Assembly (NCBI GenBank): GCA_015654695.1
Contig: JAATGJ010000146.1
Span: forward strand, 1 to 32,084
Direction of reading: 5' to 3'
Source: Chitinophagales bacterium
Lineage (GTDB): Bacteria; Bacteroidota; Bacteroidia; Chitinophagales; Chitinophagaceae
DNA: 32,084 bases
Shown: positions 6,910 through 15,332 of the stretch, piece by piece
Layout: each line of letters opens with the position of its first letter
How positions within the stretch are numbered: position 1 is the stretch's first letter
Notes under the pieces: model-generated
What the model was told of the DNA's origin: nothing
Database searches by the model: none
What the model saw: the letters and a program-made list of their open reading frames with translations, nothing else
Translations under genes and position numbers: made by a program

Positions 6910-7494
6910 ATGGCTATTTTAAAATTCAGGATATATTTAGAAGAGGACGAAAGTGTTTACCGGGACGTGGTTATCCGTCACACACAATTTTTCCAGGATC
7001 TGCATGATGCAATATTGAAAGCATACGAGTTCGACAATAAGCACAAAGCTACTTTTTATCGCAGCAATGATCACTGGCTGCGTGGCCGGGAGATCAGCCT
7101 GGAAAAATATGATAAGGAGTATAAAGTGGCGCCATTGCTCATGAGCGAAACAACGATCGGTTCGGAGATCCGCGATCCCAACCAGAAGTTTATTTACCAG
7201 TATGATTTTAATAAGAACTGGGCCTTTATGGTAGAGCTGATCAATGTATCAAAAGAAGAAAATCCCAAGCTCAGTTACCCGGCAACAGTACGAACAGAAG
7301 GTATTGCCCCAAGCCAGTATGGAACGAAAGGTTTGCTCGGGCCCAAGTTTGCAGATGTAGAAGAAAAGTATGATCTGACACAGGGCGCTGAAGGGTTTGG
7401 CGTAGAAGGTGCGGGAGGCGAAGAGGAAGAAGACCTTAGCCTGGGCGCTGAAGGTGGAGCGGCAGAAGAAACGACCGGGGAAGAGGAAGTATAA
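6910..7494 (+). CDS. Plasmid pRiA4b ORF-3-like family protein
   Basis: About 194 residues. I place the start at the ATG at 6910 (MAILKFRIYLEED), 8 bases after the cca stop, rather than at the TTG at 6904. Residues 1-130 match the pRiA4b ORF-3 family (also labelled IS1096 passenger TnpR-like): an initial beta-strand followed by IRHTQFFQDLHDAILKAYEF, then the D-HLW-like DHWLRGREI and a YQYDFNKNWAFMVELINV strand. The function of the family is not established. The C-terminal 45 residues are a Gly/Glu-rich acidic tail with no predicted fold. The tight spacing implies co-transcription with cca, and a terminator follows, so the protein may work with tRNA or RNA-processing enzymes (inference). Confidence 0.85.
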   Translation: MAILKFRIYLEEDESVYRDVVIRHTQFFQDLHDAILKAYEFDNKHKATFYRSNDHWLRGREISLEKYDKEYKVAPLLMSETTIGSEIRDPNQKFIYQYDFNKNWAFMVELINVSKEENPKLSYPATVRTEGIAPSQYGTKGLLGPKFADVEEKYDLTQGAEGFGVEGAGGEEEEDLSLGAEGGAAEETTGEEEV

Positions 7495-7543
7495 ATAGGC
7501 TGTTTAGCTAATAGCATCGAATTACTATATTGATATAATTGCC

Positions 7544-7574
7544 CCGGTCCCGCTTCAGGCGAGACCGGTTTTTT
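7544..7574 (+). terminator. Rho-independent terminator between the pRiA4b-like gene and miaA
   Basis: CCGGTC (7544-7549) pairs with GACCGG (7563-7568). The stem is extended by CGC/GCG across one C-A mismatch, with a TTCAG loop and six Ts at 7569-7574. It ends the tsaC-cca-pRiA4b run and lies 15 bases before the miaA start, which argues against the longer miaA reading frame that would pass through it. Confidence 0.85.
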
Positions 7575-7589
7575 AATAAAAAGACCTTA

Positions 7590-8519
7590 GTGAAAAGAAA
7601 TAAAACAATAGTTGTTATGGCCGGGCCAACAGCGGTGGGTAAAACAACTCTTGCTATTGAAGTAGCCAAACATTTTCAAACAGAAATAATTTCCGCTGAC
7701 AGCCGCCAGTGTTTTAAAGAACTCAATATTGGTGTAGCGAGACCGTCGGAAGAAGAATTACAACAGGTGAAGCATCATTTCATTGCTTCTCACTCTGTAA
7801 AAGATGAGATCAACGCCGCTTTCTTTGAAAAGTATGCTTTGGAAAAAGCGAATGAATTATTTCAGCAACATGATATGGTGGTCATGGTAGGCGGTACGGG
7901 TTTATACATCAAAGCTTTTTGCGAAGGGCTGGATGAGATACCGGCTGTTGACCCTGCCATGCGGGATAATATCATAAAAAGCTATGAAGAAAAAGGGTTG
8001 GCATGGTTACAGGAAGAGTTACAGCAAAAAGACCCTGAGTTTTACAAAGCAGGGGAGATACAAAACCCGCAGCGGATGATGCGGGCACTGGAAGTAATTG
8101 AATCAACCGGCCAGTCTGTTTTACATTTCCGCAAAGGCAAAAAAACCAACCGGGATTTTGATATCATTAAAATCGGACTGGAATTACCCAAAGAAAAATT
8201 GCATGAGAACATCCATACAAGAGTTGATAAAATGATGGAAGCAGGATTGGTTGAGGAAGTGAAAAGCTTACAGCCATTTAAACAACTCAATGCTCTGCAG
8301 ACCGTAGGCTATTCGGAGATATTCGCCTATTTGGAGGGAATTATTTCCTTAGAAAAAGCTGTTGAACAAATTAAAACCAATACCCGGCAATATGCCAAGC
8401 GGCAGATGACCTGGTTCCGGAAGGATGAGAATATACAATGGTTTTCTCCATGGCGGGGAAAAGAGATCATTGAATATGCTGCTGATGCTTATAATAAAAA
8501 CGAAATAAAAAAAGATTGA
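7590..8519 (+). CDS. miaA: tRNA dimethylallyltransferase
   Basis: MiaA transfers a dimethylallyl group to N6 of A37 in tRNAs reading UNN codons. The frame is open from 7539, but that extension runs through a terminator hairpin, so I choose the GTG at 7590. This gives 309 residues, the normal family length, starting MKRNKTIVVMAGPTAVGKT. The P-loop is GPTAVGKT, followed by the DSRQ motif (SADSRQCFKELNIGVARPS), GGTGLYIKAF, NPQRMMRALEV and the C-terminal TNTRQYAKRQMTWFRKD segment, all characteristic. It follows cca and tsaC, forming a tRNA-maturation neighbourhood, but probably has its own promoter. The 3' end is convergent with the glutamine synthetase III gene. Confidence 0.96.
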   Translation: MKRNKTIVVMAGPTAVGKTTLAIEVAKHFQTEIISADSRQCFKELNIGVARPSEEELQQVKHHFIASHSVKDEINAAFFEKYALEKANELFQQHDMVVMVGGTGLYIKAFCEGLDEIPAVDPAMRDNIIKSYEEKGLAWLQEELQQKDPEFYKAGEIQNPQRMMRALEVIESTGQSVLHFRKGKKTNRDFDIIKIGLELPKEKLHENIHTRVDKMMEAGLVEEVKSLQPFKQLNALQTVGYSEIFAYLEGIISLEKAVEQIKTNTRQYAKRQMTWFRKDENIQWFSPWRGKEIIEYAADAYNKNEIKKD

Positions 8520-8577
8520 CGATGATAAATCACCTGCCAACCTTTCAATTTTTTAATCAAGCAAATACTCAAGCCCA

Positions 8578-10767
8578 TTATCTCAAAAACAATAGCTCCC
8601 TGTACTTGGGCAGGTACCATTCTTTATCATCTACCAGTATTTCCAGCTTGTCTGCATGGTAGCGTATATCATCAAAAAATTTATCTTTCACCTGGCTTTG
8701 ATAAGCGATAGCTTTTGTTCGGGTGCTGCTCATAGCATTACAGGTCTTTCTTGCTTCGATCATTTTTTCTACCAGGTCGCTGGCTTTATTGATGTGCTCG
8801 GATATCTTGTCAAGAATTTGTTTTTGATTACTGTATGCGGATTCAGGCAAGCCGGCATCCTTTAGTCCACGGATATTAGTACTGAGTAAATTCTGGTAGC
8901 GTATAGCAGGAGGTAAGATATGGCTGGTAGCCAGTTCGCCCATAATGCGGCTTTCGATCTGCACTTTCTTGATATACTTTTCCAGTTCTATCTCATGTCT
9001 TGCTTCCAGTTCTTCGTGGGTATATATTTCATTGCTTTCAAATAAAATTTTGGCTTTATCGGTTACCATCGCATCGAGTGCAAGCGGGGTGGTCTTAACA
9101 TTGGGCAATCCTCTTTTTTCCGCTTCCTTTTCCCAGGATTCGCTGTAGCCATCACCTTCAAACAATACTTTTTCACTGGCCACAATGTATTCGCGTATCA
9201 CATGCATGATAGCGATCTCTTTCTTTTCCCCTTTCCCGATCAGCGTATCTACATCTTCTTTGAATTGCTTCAGTGTTTCCGCCATGATGGTGTTCAGTAC
9301 CGTCATCGGGTTAGCACAATTGGCCGAAGAACCTACCGCACGGAACTCGAATTTATTACCGGTAAAAGCAAAGGGCGATGTACGGTTGCGGTCAGTATTA
9401 TCCATCAGCAATTCAGGAATGCTTTTGTGAATGTCAATCTTCAGCATGCTTTCATCCTGTTCATCAAATTTGACACTGACCCTTTCTTTTACATCATTCA
9501 ATACTTTGCTCAGGTATTGCCCGATGAATACAGAGATGATAGCTGGCGGCGCTTCGTTGGCCCCCAGGCGATGATCATTAGGCGCTGAAGCGATAGAGGC
9601 TCTCAGGATATCGGCGTAGTCATGCACCGCTTTGATCGTATTCACAAAGAAAGTAAGGAACATCAGGTTGGTCTTCGGTGTTTTGCCGGGAGCCAGTAAG
9701 TTCACTCCTGTATCCGTAGCCATACTCCAGTTATTATGCTTACCGCTGCCATTGATACCTGCAAATGGTTTTTCATGCAGCAATACCCGCAGTTTATGAC
9801 GGCGGGCTACACGATCCATGATGTCCATCAATAAAGAGTTATGGTCAACAGCTACGCTTACTTCTTCAAAGATGGGGGCGCATTCAAACTGTGCAGGCGC
9901 TACTTCATTATGTCTTGTACGAAGCGGGATACCAAGCTTATAACATTCAGTTTCAAAATCCCTGATATAGGCATACACCCTTTCAGGAATGGAGCCGAAA
10001 TAATGATCTTCTAATTGCTGGTTCTTGGCTGAGTTATGTCCATAAACAGTTCTGCCGGTCATTACCAGGTCAGGACGTGCATTGAACATGGCTTCGTCCA
10101 CCACAAAATATTCCTGCTCCCAGCCAAGAGTAGGGGTGACGCGGCTTACATTTTTATCAAAATAATTACATACATCTACTGCCGCTTTGTTCAATGCTTC
10201 CAATGCTTTCAGCAGCGGAGCTTTATAGTCCAATGACTCCCCTGTATAAGAAACGAAGATCGTAGGGATACATAATGTTTTGCCATTGCCGATCTCCATG
10301 ATAAAAGCCGGCGAGGAGGGATCCCATGCAGTATAACCCCTTGCTTCAAATGTAGCGCGAAGACCCCCGCTTGGAAATGAAGAAGCATCCGGTTCCTGTT
10401 GTATCAGTGCATCTCCTTCAAACTGTTCGATAGGCGTGCCGTCGCTTTTTATGGTGAAAAATGAATCATGTTTTTCTGCAGTAGTTCCTGTAAGAGGCTG
10501 AAACCAGTGGGTGAAGTGTGTAACCCCTTTGCTTTCTGCCCATGAACGGATGCCGCTGGCTATCTGGTTAGCAATAGCCCGGTCAATTTTCTGACCTGAT
10601 TTAATAGAACTCAATAAACTTTTATACCCCTCATCGCTTAAAAACTCCCTGGCAATTTTCAGTGTGAATACATTGCTGCCGAATATGGCGGTTATTTTAG
10701 GTGTGTTGGCTACTTCAATATTATCGTTAGCAGTCAGGTTTTTTAAAGCTTGAAATCTAAGTGACAT
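8578..10767 (-). CDS. glnN: Glutamine synthetase type III
   Basis: ATP-dependent ammonium assimilation, glutamate to glutamine. From the ATG at 10767 (MSLRFQALKN) the protein is 729 residues, the size of the large GSIII class found in Bacteroides and cyanobacteria; an upstream in-frame start would add 13 unlikely residues. GSIII features are the long N-terminal region (THFTHWFQPLTGTTAEKHDSF), GWEQEYFVVD with metal-binding Glu residues, NEVAPAQFECAPIFEE, VLLHEKPFAGINGSGKHNNW, and NRTSPFAFTGNKFEFRAVGS. GSIII is a dodecamer and is not adenylylated like GSI. It lies downstream of a GSII-type gene on the same strand, separated by 114 bases containing a terminator-like hairpin, so its expression may be partly separate. 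Confidence 0.96.
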   Translation of the reverse strand: MSLRFQALKNLTANDNIEVANTPKITAIFGSNVFTLKIAREFLSDEGYKSLLSSIKSGQKIDRAIANQIASGIRSWAESKGVTHFTHWFQPLTGTTAEKHDSFFTIKSDGTPIEQFEGDALIQQEPDASSFPSGGLRATFEARGYTAWDPSSPAFIMEIGNGKTLCIPTIFVSYTGESLDYKAPLLKALEALNKAAVDVCNYFDKNVSRVTPTLGWEQEYFVVDEAMFNARPDLVMTGRTVYGHNSAKNQQLEDHYFGSIPERVYAYIRDFETECYKLGIPLRTRHNEVAPAQFECAPIFEEVSVAVDHNSLLMDIMDRVARRHKLRVLLHEKPFAGINGSGKHNNWSMATDTGVNLLAPGKTPKTNLMFLTFFVNTIKAVHDYADILRASIASAPNDHRLGANEAPPAIISVFIGQYLSKVLNDVKERVSVKFDEQDESMLKIDIHKSIPELLMDNTDRNRTSPFAFTGNKFEFRAVGSSANCANPMTVLNTIMAETLKQFKEDVDTLIGKGEKKEIAIMHVIREYIVASEKVLFEGDGYSESWEKEAEKRGLPNVKTTPLALDAMVTDKAKILFESNEIYTHEELEARHEIELEKYIKKVQIESRIMGELATSHILPPAIRYQNLLSTNIRGLKDAGLPESAYSNQKQILDKISEHINKASDLVEKMIEARKTCNAMSSTRTKAIAYQSQVKDKFFDDIRYHADKLEILVDDKEWYLPKYRELLFLR

Positions 10768-10788
10768 AATAGTTAACTTTTGGCAAAG

Positions 10789-10823
10789 AAAAAAAATCCC
10801 TTCCATATTACTACGGAAGGGAT
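10789..10823 (-). terminator. Terminator or attenuator hairpin between the two glutamine synthetase genes
   Basis: On the minus strand, a 9-bp perfect stem (ATCCCTTCC/GGAAGGGAT; arms 10815-10823 and 10796-10804) with a 10-base loop is followed by a run of eight Ts (including the last stem base). It lies 59 bases past the GSII stop and 22 bases before the GSIII start codon. It can be the GSII terminator. If the GSIII promoter is upstream of it, it sits in the GSIII leader and could act as an attenuator. Confidence 0.8.
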
Positions 10824-10864
10824 GGAATACTTATTGACAATAAATACATCTATAACATAACAGG

Positions 10865-10878
10865 CAAGGCATGCCTTG
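10865..10878. repeat. Palindrome just after the GSII stop codon
   Basis: CAAGGCATGCCTTG is a perfect 14-bp palindrome 3 bases beyond the GSII stop. With flanking pairs it can form a longer hairpin, but no T-run follows. It could be an mRNA 3' structure or a protein-binding site for GSIII control. Confidence 0.4.
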
Positions 10879-10881
10879 TCT

Positions 10882-11892
10882 CTATGCTTTCACTGATTTT
10901 ACTGTTTTAATAATACGTGCAGCAACTTTATAAGGATCGGCGGCGGAATTAGGGCGACGATCTTCCAGGTAGCCTTTCCATCCATTGGCAGGAACACCTA
11001 CAGGAATACGAATAGAAGCGCCACGGTCAGAAACGCCGTAACTGAAATCCATGATGCTGGCTGTTTCATGTTTACCGGTCAAACGCAGATGGTTGTCGGC
11101 TCCATATACATCAATATGTTCTTTGACGACAGGACGGAAAGCTTCACATACTTTGTCAAAGATCGCTTTGCTTCCTGCAGTTCTCAATAAAGTATTAGAG
11201 AAGTTTGCATGCATACCGCTGCCATTCCAGTCAAGTGACCCGAGTGGTTTGCAATGCCAGTTGATAGATACACCATATTTTTCACCAATTCTTTCAAGAA
11301 GATAACGGGCTATCCATATCTGGTCACCTGCTCCTTTTGCTCCTTTAGAAAATATCTGGAATTCCCACTGACCGGTAGCTACTTCAGCATTGATACCTTC
11401 TACATTTAATCCTGCTTCGAGACAAACGTCAAGATGTTCTTCAATGATATTACGTCCGTATGCATTAGCGGCGCCTACTGAACAATAATAAGGTCCCTGC
11501 GGACTGGGAAAACCGCCAGCCGGAAAACCTAAAGGCCTGTTTGTTTTATTATCCCAAAGAAAATATTCCTGTTCAAAACCGAACCAAAAATCATTGTCAT
11601 CATCTTCAATTAAAGCGCGGCCATTTGATTCATGCGGTGTACCATCGGAATTTAATACTTCACACATTACTAAATAAGCGCTCTTGCGCTGAGGATCCGG
11701 AACGACATACACGGGTTTCAATAAGCAATCAGATGAGCCGCCGGGGGCCTGTTCGGTAGAAGAACCGTCAAAACTCCAGTTGGATAAATCTGCTACTTTG
11801 CCGCTAAATTCTTTTTCAATTTTTGTTTTACTGCGAAGACTCTGGGTGGGCTTGTAACCATCGAGCCAAACATATTCTAGCTTTACTGCCAT
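10882..11892 (-). CDS. glnA: Glutamine synthetase, GSII (eukaryote-like) type
   Basis: A 336-residue enzyme, the size of GSII rather than GSI (about 470) or GSIII (about 730). N-terminal beta-grasp: MAVKLEYVWLDGYKPTQSLRSKT, then the GSII signature WSFDGSSTEQAPGGSSDCLL. Catalytic domain: GFEQEYFLW with metal-binding Glu, GINAEVATGQWEFQI, and NGSGMHANFS with the ATP/ammonium-site His. NHLRLTGKHETA, DRGASIRIP and GYLEDRRPNSAADPY also match. It makes glutamine in the cytosol. Two synthetases in tandem on one strand suggest duplicated, perhaps differently regulated, nitrogen assimilation. No PII, amt or NtrC-type gene is in view. The 164-base region upstream separates it from the HAD gene. Confidence 0.94.
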   Translation of the reverse strand: MAVKLEYVWLDGYKPTQSLRSKTKIEKEFSGKVADLSNWSFDGSSTEQAPGGSSDCLLKPVYVVPDPQRKSAYLVMCEVLNSDGTPHESNGRALIEDDDNDFWFGFEQEYFLWDNKTNRPLGFPAGGFPSPQGPYYCSVGAANAYGRNIIEEHLDVCLEAGLNVEGINAEVATGQWEFQIFSKGAKGAGDQIWIARYLLERIGEKYGVSINWHCKPLGSLDWNGSGMHANFSNTLLRTAGSKAIFDKVCEAFRPVVKEHIDVYGADNHLRLTGKHETASIMDFSYGVSDRGASIRIPVGVPANGWKGYLEDRRPNSAADPYKVAARIIKTVKSVKA

Positions 11893-12056
11893 AATTTTAA
11901 GGTGTTGTTTTTTTTCTGAATAAATTAAGAATACTTTGCAAGTTTAGCGAAATAAAAGCAAAATAGAAGGCAGGCGTTCAAAAAAAGTCAATAATTTTTA
12001 ACTAACAACCATTATTTAGCTGAGTTATGCAAAAATTATTTAGATTATCGTTTTAT

Positions 12057-12917
12057 TTAATTTAAAAAATCCCTTTCAACAACGGCTGACTCGCATATAT
12101 AAGTCGGAGCTATGCCTGAAGAAATGATCCGTGTCTGGTAGTCCTGTGGAAGCAAATTGCCGGTAAGAACAAGCACTGTGTCCAGGCCAAACTTATTGCC
12201 TCCCAGTATATCGGTATGAAGTGTATCTCCTATCATCAGCACATCTCTTTTGGTAATCTCCGGATGATCCTTGATGATATGTTCCCATGCAAACATGAAT
12301 ATTTGTGAATCGGGTTTGCCGAAACGAATGAATTTTTTCCCGGTTATTTTTTCCACCATCCAGGCCAAACCGCCAATAGCAATGCCCACATCTCTTTTTG
12401 ACATAGGGTAAGCCCCGTCAGGGTTGGCAATAATGGCGGGTATTGTTCTGCGCCGAAGCAGGTTGACAGCTTTATTTAATCCATCCATCCAATCAAATCC
12501 TTCATCGTCCAATAAAACAAGGGCTGTGATATCATTGATATTATCCTCGTTCATTTGTTGTAATGGTAATGTATTAAGACCGGGATGTTCTATGTAATGT
12601 GCAGATTCTTCCGTTCCCAGGTAGGCTATCAATCCCTTTTTTACTTTCAGGTCAAGGAATTCTTTGGCCAGCATACCCGAAGAGATGATCTTACCAGGTG
12701 TAATTTGATGCAGGCCTTCTTTATGATAATAATCCGCCAGCAGTTCAGGGCTACGGCTGGCATCATTGGTGATGATGTAATAAGTCTTCTTTTGTTCGTT
12801 CAGCCAGTCGAATGTTTTTTCGATGCCGGGTATAAGCCCTTTATACGTTTTAATAACACCGTAAGCATCAAAAAAGATGATCTTGTAGTTTTCCAGCAAT
12901 GATTTAAAATTTGTCAT
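12057..12917 (-). CDS. HAD-IIA family hydrolase (NagD/TIGR01459-like)
   Basis: A 286-residue cytosolic protein of the class IIA HAD superfamily, with a C2 cap. Motif I is FFDAYGV with the nucleophile D17. Motif II is the Thr of YYIITNDASRSP. The conserved Lys lies in FIRFGKPDSQIF, and motif IV is MIGDTLHTDILGGN. The cap lies between roughly residues 75 and 195. The second Asp of DxD, the usual general acid, is Y19 here. Related TIGR01459-type proteins also replace it, often with Trp, so catalysis or substrate may differ from classic phosphatases. It is the last gene of a leftward cluster with a kinase-fold protein and a membrane protein. Substrate unknown. Confidence 0.85.
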   Translation of the reverse strand: MTNFKSLLENYKIIFFDAYGVIKTYKGLIPGIEKTFDWLNEQKKTYYIITNDASRSPELLADYYHKEGLHQITPGKIISSGMLAKEFLDLKVKKGLIAYLGTEESAHYIEHPGLNTLPLQQMNEDNINDITALVLLDDEGFDWMDGLNKAVNLLRRRTIPAIIANPDGAYPMSKRDVGIAIGGLAWMVEKITGKKFIRFGKPDSQIFMFAWEHIIKDHPEITKRDVLMIGDTLHTDILGGNKFGLDTVLVLTGNLLPQDYQTRIISSGIAPTYICESAVVERDFLN

Positions 12918-12954
12918 AGCTTATTGTTTTGGCTGCCGTCAAACATTATTATCA

Positions 12955-13998
12955 TCATTCCCTGATCTTTAAATGGTCAATGATCTTTTCCGGGTTGAAG
13001 TCTTTATCCACAGAGGGAAGATATATCTCTAATGCCTCCGCCTGCAGTTTTTTTGCATACTGTTCATGGAAAAAATAATTACCGTTCCTGATCACATAAT
13101 TCAAAATAAAGAAACGGTATACTTCCCGCAGGAAACGAATCTCATCAGCGATAAAGGGGTTTATTTTATGGTACTCGCTTAAGAAGAGCAGGAACCTGTC
13201 TTCCATCATCGGGCCTATGAGGTAACTGAAAACCGTTTTATCACCCGCATCGCTTACTACGCGGCTGAAAAAATAAAAATCAAGCATCCGGCTGCTCATG
13301 CGGAACCAGTCATAGTCCCATCGGCTGAACAATTCAAAATTGTCAACGACTGAAAAATTACCAATATTCCAGTCAATGAAAACCGGTATAGTTTCAAAAC
13401 TGCCCGCATTGCATTTATTCCTGTTTTTTAAAAACTGTTCACAATGATATTTTATCAGCTCTGACTGTTCTTTATTTCCAAACTTCTTTTCATTTTTCTC
13501 CAGTTGTTCAAGCAGTGTATATATATCTGTTCTTAATGTCTTGCTGCTTTTTGGCAAAACATTGCGGATCCGGCTGCAGGCCAGGTGAAACTTACCAATC
13601 TGCTTTCCAAAATTCCGAATATGTCCTTCCTGTAACCTGGCGGGCATCCGTTGCATGACCCGGCTGGGATTATAAAAAACCACCCATGCATCTATAGTTC
13701 CTTTTCTGTACCTATAAGTATAGACCCTGTTATTCTTCAATAAACTTTTCGCCAGCAGGTTTTCGAAGGGATACAACAGGTTATTACTGAGAGAATGAAT
13801 GATACGATGATCTTCTTTAAAATGTTCATATTTACCGAAAGTAGAAATCTTCGCTATAATAAAATCCTCATCCTGGAAAGTGATCTTATAGACACGATTG
13901 GTAGAAACCATCGGGCTGATATCTTCTATCACGTTTATCGTTCTCGAAGGGTCGTATCCTTTCCATGCCGCTCTTATGATGTCCGTATAATTGATCAT
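12955..13998 (-). CDS. Aminoglycoside phosphotransferase/choline kinase-fold protein
   Basis: A 347-residue soluble protein. The N-lobe includes NRVYKITFQDEDFIIAKIS, where K50 is the likely ATP-contacting Lys. The C-lobe has FIDWNIGNFSV at residues 208-217, aligning with the APH catalytic loop HGDxxxxN: D209 and N214 are kept but the His and Gly are Phe and Ile. RWDYDWF (D228, D230) takes the place of the metal-binding D[FY]D/E segment. It is therefore probably a small-molecule kinase, or a diverged non-catalytic relative. Its ATG overlaps the upstream membrane protein stop (ATGA at 13998-13995), which implies translational coupling, and the HAD gene follows after 37 bases. Substrate cannot be inferred; antibiotic resistance is unlikely given the context. 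Confidence 0.75.
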   Translation of the reverse strand: MINYTDIIRAAWKGYDPSRTINVIEDISPMVSTNRVYKITFQDEDFIIAKISTFGKYEHFKEDHRIIHSLSNNLLYPFENLLAKSLLKNNRVYTYRYRKGTIDAWVVFYNPSRVMQRMPARLQEGHIRNFGKQIGKFHLACSRIRNVLPKSSKTLRTDIYTLLEQLEKNEKKFGNKEQSELIKYHCEQFLKNRNKCNAGSFETIPVFIDWNIGNFSVVDNFELFSRWDYDWFRMSSRMLDFYFFSRVVSDAGDKTVFSYLIGPMMEDRFLLFLSEYHKINPFIADEIRFLREVYRFFILNYVIRNGNYFFHEQYAKKLQAEALEIYLPSVDKDFNPEKIIDHLKIRE

Positions 13999-15293
13999 GT
14001 AAGGAGGGTTGGAGGGTTGGTTTTATTTTTTCCTGAAAAGATAGTAAATATCTTCTCCCAATCTGTCTGCGCCAACATCGGTATCACAAGCAGGGGGATG
14101 ATGATACTACGGTAACGTACAATAGCTCCAAGATTATTGACGCTGAAACCAATGGCCAGCAAAATCGAAAAGGAAAGAAAAAGACAAAGCCAGATGGCAT
14201 TCTTTGAGACCGCCCCGTTCTTTTTCCTGAAAAAAATAAATAATATAAATAACAACAATAGCAGGTTTATTTCCAGTGATGCAGCAAGTGTTAGCAAGTC
14301 GCGGACATCAGTAGGATAGGGTCGCAGAATGGAAAGTGTTATAGCTTGTGGAGTGTTTTTAAAAAAACTCGAAGCTGTCGGCTCCAGTTTTTTAATAGGT
14401 ATGGTGGATCCACCGCCTTGTAATTGCAGAAACGCTAATTGTTTGTTGACAACTGCCTGGGGAAAATCAAATCTTGGGTTAATATACCGGGCGTTAAAAA
14501 ATACGATCCCGAAAAAAAAGTAAACAGATGCAAAAATAAACAACCCATATTTTGGCCAACGGCTTGCCAGCAGCCAGGCAAGTACAGCCGGTACTACCAA
14601 AACCAATAAGAAATTCCGCAGCACAAGCAATATAGCAAGACCTGACAGAATGCTAAGCCACCTTTTTACTGAATATCTTTTTTCTTTCCAGCCAAAATAT
14701 AAATGATAAATGATAAGGCTGATAGCCAGGAAGATCAGGCCCTCTTTATGAAGTCCGCTGGTCCAGTAGATAAAAGAAGGTATGATAAACGCCGAAAGCA
14801 TTAATGCCTGTCTTTTGCCCGGGAAAAGGTCCTTCATTACCCGGTAAACGGCAATAGGTCCGAACAAAGAAATAAAGGAAAAGAAAATAATGTTGACATA
14901 ATAATGCCCGAAGCTAAGGATATCAAATATGGAAAGCAGTTTAACGAATATGTTTCCTTTCAGATCGTTCCAGTAAGAGTCGGAAGATCCGAAAAAATTT
15001 CCAACACCATCGGGGTAAGGGTCCCTGAAAAGATTGGTAAGGTAATATTGCGGATGGGTGCGTAATAATTCATATTCCGTTATCCCCAAATGATGATAGC
15101 CCCATGTATCCACCATTTGCGCCAGGTTGCCATAGTATATTCCCATCCATCCATAGAAAATGCCTGCCATTACTTTCAGCAGGAAAAGTATCACCAGTTG
15201 TGAATTGCTCAATCCTGAGCGGGTAAAAAATTTAACCCGTGTAACTAACCAGGCAAACAATACAAGATAAAAGACAAAAAGAAGGTACTCCAA
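13995..15293 (-). CDS. Polytopic membrane protein, possibly glycan polymerase/glycosyltransferase-like
   Basis: About 432 residues with roughly ten hydrophobic helices. Examples are YLLFVFYLVLFAWLV at the N-terminus, the YYVNIIFFSFISLFG region, FLLVLVVPAVLAWLLA, and INLLLLLFILFIFF. Loops contain MVDTWGYHHLG and the motif WTSGLHKEGLIF, which resembles the HKE-type motif of uncharacterised O-antigen polymerase-like and EpsG-like proteins. I do not recognise a named family. Translation appears to start at the TTG at 15293, since an in-frame stop lies just upstream and no early ATG exists; this start is uncertain. The C-terminus (TNPPTLLT) is encoded by an 8-bp tandem repeat. It overlaps the kinase-fold gene by 4 bases. 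The intergenic region 15294-15458 is shared with divergent purL. Confidence 0.65.
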   Translation of the reverse strand: MEYLLFVFYLVLFAWLVTRVKFFTRSGLSNSQLVILFLLKVMAGIFYGWMGIYYGNLAQMVDTWGYHHLGITEYELLRTHPQYYLTNLFRDPYPDGVGNFFGSSDSYWNDLKGNIFVKLLSIFDILSFGHYYVNIIFFSFISLFGPIAVYRVMKDLFPGKRQALMLSAFIIPSFIYWTSGLHKEGLIFLAISLIIYHLYFGWKEKRYSVKRWLSILSGLAILLVLRNFLLVLVVPAVLAWLLASRWPKYGLFIFASVYFFFGIVFFNARYINPRFDFPQAVVNKQLAFLQLQGGGSTIPIKKLEPTASSFFKNTPQAITLSILRPYPTDVRDLLTLAASLEINLLLLLFILFIFFRKKNGAVSKNAIWLCLFLSFSILLAIGFSVNNLGAIVRYRSIIIPLLVIPMLAQTDWEKIFTIFSGKNKTNPPTLLT

Positions 15294-15332
15294 ACAGGAT
15301 GGGTTTTAACATTGCAAAATAGGCATTATTAT

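Noticed and set aside
7539-7589. N-terminal extension of miaA from a TTG.
   Set aside because: The extension is encoded by a terminator hairpin and its T-run, and MiaA proteins start just before the P-loop.
12955-13998. Calling the APH-fold gene an aminoglycoside-resistance gene.
   Set aside because: The HGD part of the catalytic loop is altered, and the gene is coupled to a membrane protein and a HAD gene rather than to mobile DNA.
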